From JACQFZ01 sp045810625 (GTDB lineage Bacteria > Pseudomonadota > Gammaproteobacteria > Acidiferrobacterales > Sulfurifustaceae), in contig JBJMVQ010000043.1 in NCBI GenBank assembly GCA_045810625.1, forward strand, positions 1 through 7,310: a stretch of 7,310 nucleotides of DNA, in the 5' to 3' direction. Below, in pieces: positions 1-6,381 of this stretch. The position numbers were made by a program, and so were the translations under genes. The notes under the pieces were generated by a model, which worked only from the letters and a program-made list of their open reading frames with translations, was not told the DNA's origin and made no database searches. The stretch's first letter is position 1; each line of letters opens with the position of its first letter.

Positions 1-992
<992 letters not shown>

Positions 993-1040
993 GTCGATGG
1001 AGGTCCCGAATTTTTATCTCGAAGCTATTTCACGATTCCC

Positions 1041-1090
1041 CACCCGCACCCTCCCCCGCTTACGGCGGAGGGAATGGCGAGAGGGCGAAT
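1041..1090. repeat. GC-rich palindromic intergenic repeat in the prfB-lysS spacer
   Basis: The 131-bp spacer between prfB and lysS holds an imperfect palindrome. The left arm CCCTCCCCCGC (1049-1059) faces the right arm GCGGAGGG (1065-1072), followed by a GAGAGGGCGA tail (1079-1088). It resembles the repeat at 7142-7184, and more weakly 2855-2898, with the pattern of a CACCCTC-like start, C-rich arm, short loop and G-rich arm. On the lysS transcript it would form a stem-loop upstream of the lysS start. There is no U-run after it, so a simple intrinsic terminator is unlikely. Confidence 0.6.
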
Positions 1091-1123
1091 ATTGCTTCGT
1101 ATCATTTTTAGAATCGGTTCTCG

Positions 1124-2237
1124 TTACACACCGCTCTTCAGACTGGCCTCGATGAAATCATCGAGATGACCGTCGAGCACCGCGTCGGGGTTCCCGGTTT
1201 CGACGCCGGTTCGCAGATCCTTCACCCGCGATTGATCGAGCACGTACGAGCGAATCTGGTGCCCCCATTCGATGTCGGTCTTGGTCGCCTCGATCTTCTG
1301 CCGCTCGGCGTTGCGCTTCTGCATTTCGAGCTCGTACAAGCGCGCTTTCAGCATTTTCATCGCTTCCGCCCGGTTGCGATGCTGCGAGCGATCGCTCTGG
1401 CATTGCACGACGATACCCGTCGGCGCGTGCGTGATACGCACCGCGGAATCGGTGCGGTTCACGTGCTGCCCGCCGGCGCCGCTCGCACGGTAGGTATCGA
1501 CGCGCAAATCCGCTGGGTTGATCGTGATGTCGATGTTCTCGTCGACTTCCGGATATACGAACACCGACGCGAACGAGGTGTGCCGCCGATTGCCTGCGTC
1601 GAACGGCGATTTGCGAACAAGCCGATGTACGCCCGACTCGGTACGCAGCCAGCCGTACGCGTAGGGCCCCGTAAATCGTACGGTAGCGCTTTTGATGCCG
1701 GCGACTTCGCCCTCGGATATTTCCAGGATTTCTGTCCGAAAGTCATGCCGCTCGCCCCACATGAGGTACATGCGAAGCAGCATATTGGCCCAATCCTGGG
1801 CCTCGGTACCGCCGGAACCGGCCTGGACGTCCATGAACGCGTTGTTCGCATCCATCTCGCCCGCGAACATACGCGCGAACTCGAGCTCGCCGAGACGCTG
1901 CCCGATTCGCTCGATATCCTTGGCGACCGATGCGGCGGTCGCGGGATCGTTCTCCTCCGCTGCGAGATCGAGCAGCTCGCGCGCTTCGGTCAGCTCCGTC
2001 CCGAGACGTTCGAGCGTCCCGACTTCGCGCTCCAACTGTGCGCGTTCGCGGCCAAGGGTCTGGCCGAGCTCGCGGTTGTTCCACACATCCGGCCGTTCCA
2101 GTTCCGCCCGAACTTCCGCCAGGCGGCGTTGCTTGGCCGGCAGGTCAAAGATACCTCCGTAGAACCTCGGCGCGATCGCCGAAATCCTTCAGCTTCTGGT
2201 ACAACGGATTCAAATCTTCCACGGACTCTAACTTCAT
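1124..2237 (-). CDS. prfB: Peptide chain release factor 2, expressed through a programmed +1 frameshift
   Basis: RF2 recognises UGA and UAA in the ribosomal A site and triggers peptide release. The gene is in two frames. A 30-codon leader starts at the ATG at 2237 (MKLESVEDLNPLYQKLKDFG...) and ends in CTT followed by in-frame TGA at 2147-2145. Skipping one base, reading resumes at GAC (2146) for 340 codons to TAA at 1124. The product is 370 residues, against 365 in E. coli. Domain order is normal: an N-terminal helical domain, the SPF stop-codon recognition motif at 210-212, the peptidyl-release GGQ at 255-257, and the ending IEASLKSGV. Residue 251 (YRASGAGGQ) is Ala, the common RF2 residue, not the Thr of E. 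coli K-12. Starting at the GTG at 2086 would delete the first 50 residues, so the frameshifted model is preferred. No strong Shine-Dalgarno sequence precedes the ATG. Confidence 0.96.
2145..2158 (-). promoter_or_regulatory. prfB: RF2 autoregulatory +1 frameshift site
   Basis: Read on the minus strand the site is GGAGG TAT CTT TGA C. It has an internal Shine-Dalgarno-like GGAGG (2158-2154), the three-base spacer TAT, the slippery CTT (2150-2148), and the stop TGA followed by C (2147-2144). This is the canonical RF2 recoding signal. When RF2 is scarce, the slow UGA lets the CUU-bound tRNA slip +1 to UUU and synthesis continues. When RF2 is plentiful, the 30-codon leader terminates. Spacing and sequence match the known E. 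coli arrangement (GGGGG TAT CTT TGA C), here with a GGAGG that fits the anti-SD even better. Confidence 0.96.
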
Positions 2238-2423
2238 GCTTTGATTTCAAGCAATTCTACACGATTATTAGAGGTAACTTCGCCCCGGGCTCGTCTTTTT
2301 GTCCGACGGGGTCGGTCGACCCGTTCGACTCCCTCTCGCTCGAAGCGATCCGATAAACTACGCCGACTCTCAGGTCGGCGTGCTCGATCACCGAACCTGC
2401 TCGATCACCGAAGGAAAACCCGA
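2238..2423. other. Divergent intergenic region between prfB and the VOC gene
   Basis: This 186-bp spacer must hold the promoters of both divergent genes. On the prfB side it is AT-rich, and TAGAAT (minus strand, 2259-2254) resembles a -10 box, though I see no convincing -35 at the right distance. A palindrome with one bulged base, ACGGG-G-TCG / CGACCCGT (2306-2324), lies mid-spacer and could be an operator-like site. The VOC side carries a short hairpin and a direct repeat, annotated separately. I cannot assign a confident promoter on either strand. Confidence 0.45.
2361..2412 (+). repeat. Leader hairpin followed by a 15-bp direct repeat before the VOC gene
   Basis: CGCCGAC (2361-2367) and GTCGGCG (2374-2380) form a perfect 7-bp stem with a six-base loop. 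The next bases carry TGCTCGATCACCGAA twice (2381-2395 and 2398-2412), at a 17-bp period. The second copy runs straight into the ribosome-binding site AAGGAA of the VOC gene. There is no T-run, so this is not an intrinsic terminator. The arrangement could be a leader structure, a twin binding site, or a small tandem duplication. Confidence 0.6.
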
Positions 2424-2840
2424 ATGCAGCGTCCCTTCCATCTGGCTTTTCCAGTCAACGATCTCTCGGCGGCTCGCCGCTTTTACGGCGAAATTCTCGG
2501 CTGCCGAGAGGGGCGGTCGAGCGACACGTGGATCGACTTCGACCTGTACGGGCATCAGATCGTCGCGCACCTCGCGCCCGGGGACGAACCCGTCCAAATC
2601 CATAATCCGGTCGACTCGCACGACGTCCCGGTTCCGCATTTTGGCGTCGTCCTCGATATGCCGGAATGGGAAGCGCTTGCGGAACGGCTGCGCAAAGCCG
2701 GTATACGTTTCGTGATCGAACCGTATGTCCGCTTCAAGGGTCAAACGGGAGAACAAGCAACAATGTTCTTCCTCGACCCGAGCGGAAATGCGCTCGAGTT
2801 CAAGGCGTTCGCCGACCTCTCGCAGCTGTTCGCCAAATAG
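2424..2840 (+). CDS. VOC-superfamily protein, predicted extradiol-dioxygenase/glyoxalase-like (COG3565 type)
   Basis: A 138-residue protein with two VOC beta-alpha-beta-beta-beta modules. The first runs from FHLAFPVNDLSAARRFYGEI to about residue 60, the second from HFGVVLDMPEWEALAERLRK to ALEFKAF. Candidate metal ligands at the usual family positions are His6, His72 and Glu125. The middle (WIDFDLYGHQIVAHLAP) and the end (VRFKGQTGEQATMFFLDPSG, then NALEF) match the small single-domain dioxygenase-like proteins common in proteobacteria. Their substrate is not established, so no reaction is claimed. The frame is open further upstream, but the ATG at 2424 is preferred: AAGGA sits eight or nine bases before it and homologues begin with this short N-terminus. 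It is followed 100 bp later by the threonine ammonia-lyase on the same strand; co-transcription is possible but not shown. Cytoplasmic, with no signal peptide. Confidence 0.9.
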   Translation: MQRPFHLAFPVNDLSAARRFYGEILGCREGRSSDTWIDFDLYGHQIVAHLAPGDEPVQIHNPVDSHDVPVPHFGVVLDMPEWEALAERLRKAGIRFVIEPYVRFKGQTGEQATMFFLDPSGNALEFKAFADLSQLFAK

Positions 2841-2854
2841 TTGGAATGTACGTT

Positions 2855-2898
2855 CGCCCCACCGCCCTCCCCGCTTGCGGCGCGAGGAAAGGCCGGGC
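2855..2898. repeat. Degenerate GC-rich palindromic repeat between the VOC gene and ilvA
   Basis: In the 100-bp spacer, GCCC (2864-2867) can pair with GGGC (2895-2898), enclosing a CCGC-TT-GCGG hairpin (2871-2880). The order of elements, a CACC-like start, CCCTCCCCGC arm, short loop and G-rich arm, is like that at 1041-1090 but more decayed. It may be a fossil copy of the same dispersed repeat. It could also form a structure in the transcript between the two plus-strand genes. Confidence 0.4.
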
Positions 2899-2940
2899 GC
2901 AACTCGAACCACGGGACCCGCCGCTTTTTTGTGCTCTGCT

Positions 2941-4161
2941 ATGACGCTCACACTCGCCGATATCGAAGCCGCGCGCCGACGCATCGCCGACGGCATCGCG
3001 CTCACGCCCTGCAACGTCTCGCTGCCGCTCTCGGAATTAACCGGCTGCCACGTTCATTGTAAGCGCGATTACTTTCAGCGCACCGGCAGCTTCAAGGAGC
3101 GCGGCGCGCGCAACGCGTTGATGCTCCTCGCGCCGGAGCAGCGCCGCCGCGGCGTGATCGCAGCATCCGCCGGCAATCACGCGCTCGGTCTCGCTTACCA
3201 TGGCGGCCTACTCGGCATTCCCGTCACGGTCGTGATGCCGGTCAACGCACCCCTCATCAAAGTTTCCACTTGCCGGCGCTTCGGCGCGCGCGTGGTATTG
3301 GGGGGTGAGTTCTTCGACGACGCTCGCCGGCAGGCGAACGAACTCGCAGAACGCGAAGGCCTCACGTACGTTCACGGCTTCGACGATCCCGCCGTAATTG
3401 CCGGACAGGGCACGGTAGGGCTCGAAATCCTCGCGCAGGTCCCGGACGTCGAAGCGATCGTGATTCCTGTCGGCGGCGCCGGGCTCTTGGCGGGCGTCGC
3501 ATTGGCGGTCAAGTCGCTGCGACCGGAGGTAAAGATCTATGCGGTACAGTCGGCGCACGCGCCGAGCCTGATCGACGCACTCGCCGCGCATCACCCCGTT
3601 GACGCCAATACGCAGCCGACTCTGGCGGACGGTCTCGCTGTCGGACGCGTCGGCACTCTCGCATTCGACTTGGCGCGGCCGCTTATCGACGGTGCGACGA
3701 CGGTCGACGAAGAAGCGCTCGCGCTCGCCGTGTTTCGCTTATTGGAGCTGGAGAAATGCGTCGTGGAAGGCGCGGCCGCCGCGCCGCTCGCGGCGCTGTT
3801 GCGTAACAAATTCCCGGAGCTGAAAGGACGTCGCGTCGTGCTCGTCCTCGCCGGCGGCAACATCGATCTCAATATTCTCGATCGGGTGATCGAGCTCGGG
3901 CTCGTGGCAGACGGCCGCCTGTGTCGCTTTACCGCCGCTATCAGCGATCGTCCGGGGGCGCTGGCCAAGCTCGCCGCGCTGATCGCGGGCACAGGCGCGA
4001 GCATCAAGGACATCAGCCACGACCGGATTTTCTCCGGCCCCGACATCAGTCGCGTGCGCGCGACGTGCGTCGTCGAAACGAGCGACGCAGAACACATCGA
4101 GCGTTTGCTGCGTGCCGTGCGCGATGCGGGCATCGAAGTCGTCACCGGGTCGCGCTCGTAA
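2941..4161 (+). CDS. ilvA: Threonine ammonia-lyase (threonine dehydratase), short form with C-terminal ACT domain
   Basis: PLP enzyme that deaminates L-threonine to 2-oxobutanoate and ammonia, the entry step to isoleucine; the family often also acts on serine. It has 406 residues, typical of the one-ACT short form and shorter than the roughly 500-residue E. coli IlvA. The PLP Schiff-base lysine is Lys52 in GSFKERGARN. The substrate loop SAGNH is at 76-80, AGQGT at 154-158, the phosphate-binding loop PVGGAGLLAG at 177-186, and VLAGGN at 302-307. The ACT domain, about 328-402, begins CRFTAAISDRPGALAKLAAL and suggests allosteric control. Two deviations from the commonest sequence are visible: GGAG instead of GGGG in the phosphate loop, and SAGNHALG instead of SAGNHAQG. 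I recall the second in this proteobacterial subgroup. The ATG at 2941 gives the expected N-terminus (MTLTLADIEAARRRIADG), but no clear Shine-Dalgarno sequence precedes it. Cytoplasmic. A TdcB-like catabolic role cannot be excluded. Confidence 0.93.
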   Translation: MTLTLADIEAARRRIADGIALTPCNVSLPLSELTGCHVHCKRDYFQRTGSFKERGARNALMLLAPEQRRRGVIAASAGNHALGLAYHGGLLGIPVTVVMPVNAPLIKVSTCRRFGARVVLGGEFFDDARRQANELAEREGLTYVHGFDDPAVIAGQGTVGLEILAQVPDVEAIVIPVGGAGLLAGVALAVKSLRPEVKIYAVQSAHAPSLIDALAAHHPVDANTQPTLADGLAVGRVGTLAFDLARPLIDGATTVDEEALALAVFRLLELEKCVVEGAAAAPLAALLRNKFPELKGRRVVLVLAGGNIDLNILDRVIELGLVADGRLCRFTAAISDRPGALAKLAALIAGTGASIKDISHDRIFSGPDISRVRATCVVETSDAEHIERLLRAVRDAGIEVVTGSRS

Positions 4162-4182
4162 ATAAAAGTCATAAGACGCTTC

Positions 4183-4386
4183 ACCGCAGAGGACACGGAG
4201 GACGCAGAGTAAGGATTTGTTGAAAATTAGGTAGCCGGAAAGAAGTACGAAGTGCCGCAACCGGGTTTCGCTTTTCAACCCCGCTGGTTTCGCTTCGCCC
4301 GAGTCACGGCTAACTGATTGGACGCTCGAGAGCGCAAGACTTTTCATCGAATATTCTCACTCTGCGTCCTCCGCGTCCTCTGCGGT
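4183..4386. repeat. 204-bp element bounded by 28-bp inverted repeats, between convergent genes
   Basis: The left arm (4183-4210, beginning ACCGCAGAGGACACGGAGGA) is the reverse complement of the right arm (4359-4386) at 27 of 28 positions; the single difference is an A in the left arm where the right arm implies G. The arms are themselves built from a repeated GAGGAC/GCAGAG motif. The 148-bp interior has no open reading frame of note. The element fills most of the convergent spacer between ilvA and cysG. The arm sequence resembles a motif I recall in intergenic regions of many bacteria. It may be a non-autonomous MITE-like element, two inverted copies of a dispersed repeat, or a long stem that stops read-through from both sides. 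I do not see a clear target-site duplication. Confidence 0.75.
4261..4320. repeat. Remnant of a CCGGGTTTCGCTTCGC-type palindromic repeat inside the inverted-repeat element
   Basis: Within the 204-bp element, GGGTT (4263-4267) and AACCC (4277-4281) flank a TTCGCTTTT-like loop. Then GGTTTCGCTTCGCCCGAG (4286-4303) repeats the same theme, ending near CACGGCTAAC. This is similar in layout to 7196-7226, where two CCCGG/CCGGG arms flank a CGCTTCGCTTC centre. It looks like one or two decayed copies of that repeat family. Low certainty because the arms are short. Confidence 0.35.
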
Positions 4387-4443
4387 TATAACGAAATTCA
4401 TCGATCGACGAGATCGAGCGTCAAGGTAACGTAGCTTGGTTTG

Positions 4444-5838
4444 CTACCCGCGCGTCGGCGTGAACCAGCGCAGCTTCTCGTGCAGCCGCACGACGTCACC
4501 CACAATAATCAGCGTCGGCGCATGCACGTCGCTGCGCTCGACGATGTCGGGCAGCGTGGCGAGCGTGCCGACCAGCACGCGCTGCGAGCGCAGCGTCCCC
4601 TGCTGCACGAGCGCCGCCGGTGTTGCGGGATTCATGCCGCGCGCGATGAGTTCACGAAAGATCGGACGCACACCAATCAGGCCCATGTAGAACACGAGGG
4701 TCTGCCGCGGCTGCACCAGCGCGGTCCAGTTCAGATTCAACGTACCGTCCTTGAGATGCCCCGCGGCGAACAGCACCGAATGCGCATAATCGCGGTGTGT
4801 GAGCGGAATACCGGCGTACGCCGCGCAGCCGGCCGCGGCGGTGATACCGGGCACCACCTCGAATGAAATCCCCTCCGCCATCAGCGTCTCGATTTCCTCG
4901 CCGCCGCGTCCGAAGATGAACGGGTCGCCGCCTTTCAATCGCACGACGCGCTTGCCTTCTTTCGCCAGCCGTACGAGCAGCTGATTGATGTCCTCCTGCG
5001 GCATCACGTGCTTCGCGCGCTCCTTGCCGGCGTGAATGAGCTCGGCCTCGCGGCGTACCAACGCCAGCACCTCCGCCGACACCAGACGGTCGTACACGAC
5101 GACGTCCGCCTGCTGCATCAATCGCAACGCACGGAACGTCAGCAGATCGGGATCACCGGGACCCGCACCGACCAGATACACCGCGCCGTGCGGCGTCGCG
5201 CTCCCGTCGCTCGCTTCGAGACTGCGCACGAGCGCCGCGCGCGCGGCATCCTCTTGACCCGAGTGCACCTGTTCGGCGATCGGACCGTCGAGCACCACTT
5301 CCCAAAAGCGCCGGCGCTGCATCGGGTGCTTGAAATGGCGCTTCACGCGCTCACGAAACTCGGCGACGAGATTCGCCAGCCTTCCGTAACTCGCGGGAAT
5401 CAGCGTTTCCAGACGCGCGCGCAACAGGCGCGCCAGCACCGGTGCGGCGCCGCCGGTCGAAACCGCGACGACGACAGGCGAGCGGTCGACGATCGACGGC
5501 ATGACGAACGTGCAGAGATCGGGCTGATCGACCACGTTCACCGGAATGCCGCGCGCCGACGCCGCGCGATAAACGCGCTCGTTGACGGTGCGCTCGTCGG
5601 TTGCGGCGAACACGAGCACGTTGCCGTCGAGCTGGTCCTCCGAAAACGTCTGCGGCCGGTGCGCGATCTTGCCGGCTTCGACCAGGCGCGCGAGCGTCGG
5701 ACCGAGCGCCGGCGCCACCACCGTCACGCGCGCGCCCGCTTCGAGCAGCAATCGTGCTTTGCGCCCGGCCACTTCGCCGCCCCCTACCAATAGGCAGGCG
5801 CGGCCGTGAAGGTTCATGAAGATCGGGAGGTATTGCAT
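4444..5838 (-). CDS. cysG: Siroheme synthase CysG (trifunctional)
   Basis: Makes siroheme from uroporphyrinogen III for sulfite and nitrite reductases. It has 464 residues (Salmonella CysG 457) and both modules. The N-terminal CysG(B) dehydrogenase/ferrochelatase has the NAD-binding loop LLVGGGEVAGRKARLLLEAG (16-35), the catalytic Asp104 in NVVDQPDLCTFVMPS, and IVDRSPVVVAVSTGG. The C-terminal CysG(A) SAM-dependent uroporphyrinogen methyltransferase starts at VYLVGAGPGDPDLLTFRALR (220-239). It has VVYDRLVS with Asp250, then VRLKGGDPFIFGRGGEE (299-315), VVPGITAAAGCAAYAGIPLT (328-347) and FYMG with Met385. Position 128, a phosphoserine in Salmonella CysG, is Thr here, still phosphorylatable in principle. 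The start at 5838 aligns with family N-termini (MxxLPIF); Met8 is an alternative, and neither has a clear Shine-Dalgarno sequence. It converges on ilvA and is apparently monocistronic in this window: no cysteine-biosynthesis gene is adjacent. Confidence 0.97.
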   Translation of the reverse strand: MQYLPIFMNLHGRACLLVGGGEVAGRKARLLLEAGARVTVVAPALGPTLARLVEAGKIAHRPQTFSEDQLDGNVLVFAATDERTVNERVYRAASARGIPVNVVDQPDLCTFVMPSIVDRSPVVVAVSTGGAAPVLARLLRARLETLIPASYGRLANLVAEFRERVKRHFKHPMQRRRFWEVVLDGPIAEQVHSGQEDAARAALVRSLEASDGSATPHGAVYLVGAGPGDPDLLTFRALRLMQQADVVVYDRLVSAEVLALVRREAELIHAGKERAKHVMPQEDINQLLVRLAKEGKRVVRLKGGDPFIFGRGGEEIETLMAEGISFEVVPGITAAAGCAAYAGIPLTHRDYAHSVLFAAGHLKDGTLNLNWTALVQPRQTLVFYMGLIGVRPIFRELIARGMNPATPAALVQQGTLRSQRVLVGTLATLPDIVERSDVHAPTLIIVGDVVRLHEKLRWFTPTRG

Positions 5839-5961
5839 CGCTCGAAAGATGGAATGACTGTTAAGAGGAGACTACACCAGAAATGGGCGGAGTGTGCTAA
5901 GGGAGGTGCGCTATCGCGCAGTGGTCGAGTTTTAAGAAATTAACTTGTGGGTGGTTGACCC
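5839..5961. other. Upstream region of cysG
   Basis: This 123-bp segment must hold the cysG promoter, read on the minus strand. TGCGC-TATC-GCGCA (5907-5920) is a perfect 5-bp hairpin or short dyad about 70 bp upstream of the start codon and could be an operator or a leader stem. An AT-rich patch (5930-5943, TTTTAAGAAATTAA) lies beyond it. I cannot identify a convincing -35/-10 pair. Confidence 0.35.
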
Positions 5962-6062
5962 ATCGCTCCGCGCTTTCATCGCTTCGCTTCCTGCTTCGCT
6001 CGAAAGCCAGGGCTCGGCTCCTGCCTCGCCCGTTCGCCGGCGCGTGCGCTCTCGCGAAATTC

Positions 6063-6155
6063 GCACATCCTTGTGCAGCACGGCAAGCTACTTTTCTTTG
6101 CTTGTGGTCGCTCCGCGCATCCATGCGCTCTCGCGACATTCGTACGTCCCTGTAC
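6063..6155 (+). repeat. Three consecutive short hairpins with ATCCCT-like loops (copy A)
   Basis: GCAC-ATCCTT-GTGC (6063-6076), GCGC-ATCCAT-GCGC (6115-6128) and GTAC-GTCCCT-GTAC (6142-6155). Each has a perfect 4-bp stem and a six-base loop. The first and third are preceded by a GCGAAATTC or GCGACATTC block and followed by AGCAC. The second is preceded by CGCTCC. The stems differ while the loops stay similar, which is the pattern expected of a maintained hairpin. The second and third hairpins sit inside the arms of the split ACTTTTCTTTG / GAAAAGTCACC stem, which is nearly closed in copy B. Confidence 0.75.
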
Positions 6156-6213
6156 AGCACCCGAAAAGTCACCAAAAGAAAGCACATCCCCGGATGGCGC
6201 AGACATCCCTTGC

Positions 6214-6273
6214 GGTTTTCGCGCTTGGCGATCCTGCTTCGCGCGAAAACCAGAGTGCGCCGTCCTGGCGCAC
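6214..6273 (+). repeat. Paired strong hairpins in copy A
   Basis: GGTTTTCGCGC (6214-6224) pairs perfectly over 11 bp with GCGCGAAAACC (6241-6251), with a 16-base loop. Immediately after it, GTGCGCC (6255-6261) pairs with GGCGCAC (6267-6273) around GTCCT. The same two-hairpin module occurs at 5972-6031 with different stems: GCTTTC/GAAAGC, then GGGC..GGC-TCCT-GCC..GCCC. It is a direct repeat about 240 bp apart whose paired positions changed together. Confidence 0.75.
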
Positions 6274-6284
6274 CCGCTCAGCGG

Positions 6285-6362
6285 CGCGAATGCACGTTGC
6301 GCCGCTCCTGCGCATCCCTGCGCCCGCGGCATTCGTGCATCCTGCACAGCAGTGCATTCGCG
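6285..6362 (+). repeat. Long-range 11-bp stem enclosing two small hairpins (copy A)
   Basis: CGCGAATGCAC (6285-6295) is the exact reverse complement of GTGCATTCGCG (6352-6362). The 56 bases between hold GCGC-ATCCCT-GCGC (6310-6323) and GTGC-ATCCT-GCAC (6335-6347). Copy B has the identical 11-bp stem at 6766-6791 with only four bases between the arms. The two copies therefore differ by gain or loss of the inner hairpin pair. Confidence 0.8.
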
Positions 6363-6381
6363 ACTTCCCCGCTTCGCCCTC

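Larger units (their letters stand above)
5962..6379 (+). repeat. Structured hairpin mosaic, copy A
   Basis: Non-coding, repeat-built DNA matching copy B (6749-7063, opposite strand) in several blocks. Both begin ATCGCTCCGCG (5962-5972 here). Both contain a GCGAAATTC hairpin followed by CAGCACGGCAAG, a split ACTTTTCTTTG / GAAAAGTCACC stem, GCTCAGCGGCGCGAATGCAC, and an end near GCGACTTCCCCGCTTCGCCC. Between these are small hairpins with ATCCCT-like loops at 6063-6076, 6115-6128, 6142-6155, 6310-6323 and 6335-6347. Copy A also has two related stem modules, at 5972-6031 and 6214-6273. Open frames of 96 to 243 codons cross it on both strands, but they share no recognisable domain and consist of Arg/Ala/Ser-rich repeats, so I do not call genes. 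I recall similar sequence in Xanthomonadaceae-like intergenic regions but know no established name. Confidence 0.75.

Noticed and set aside
2288..2324. Intrinsic terminator suggested by CTTTTT beside the dyad at 2306-2324
   Set aside because: The T-run precedes the dyad on the plus strand and would be an A-run on the minus transcript; the perfect arms leave only a two-base loop, and the site lies between divergent starts, where a terminator is not expected.
1166..2356. A 396-codon plus-strand open frame opposite prfB
   Set aside because: It lies antisense to the clearly recognisable RF2 gene, its translation has no known domain, and it is explained by the codon bias of the GC-rich gene on the other strand.
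2241..2423. A longer N-terminus for the VOC protein, starting at 2241
   Set aside because: The extra 61 residues are Arg/Ser-rich with no domain, while the ATG at 2424 has an AAGGA site and gives the normal family N-terminus.
2725..2940. A longer N-terminus for threonine ammonia-lyase, starting at 2725
   Set aside because: It would overlap the end of the VOC gene, and the 72 added residues are low-complexity; the ATG at 2941 matches the family start.
5008..5793. A 261-codon plus-strand open frame opposite cysG
   Set aside because: It is antisense to CysG, which has intact domains and motifs; the translation is Arg/His-rich with no recognisable fold.
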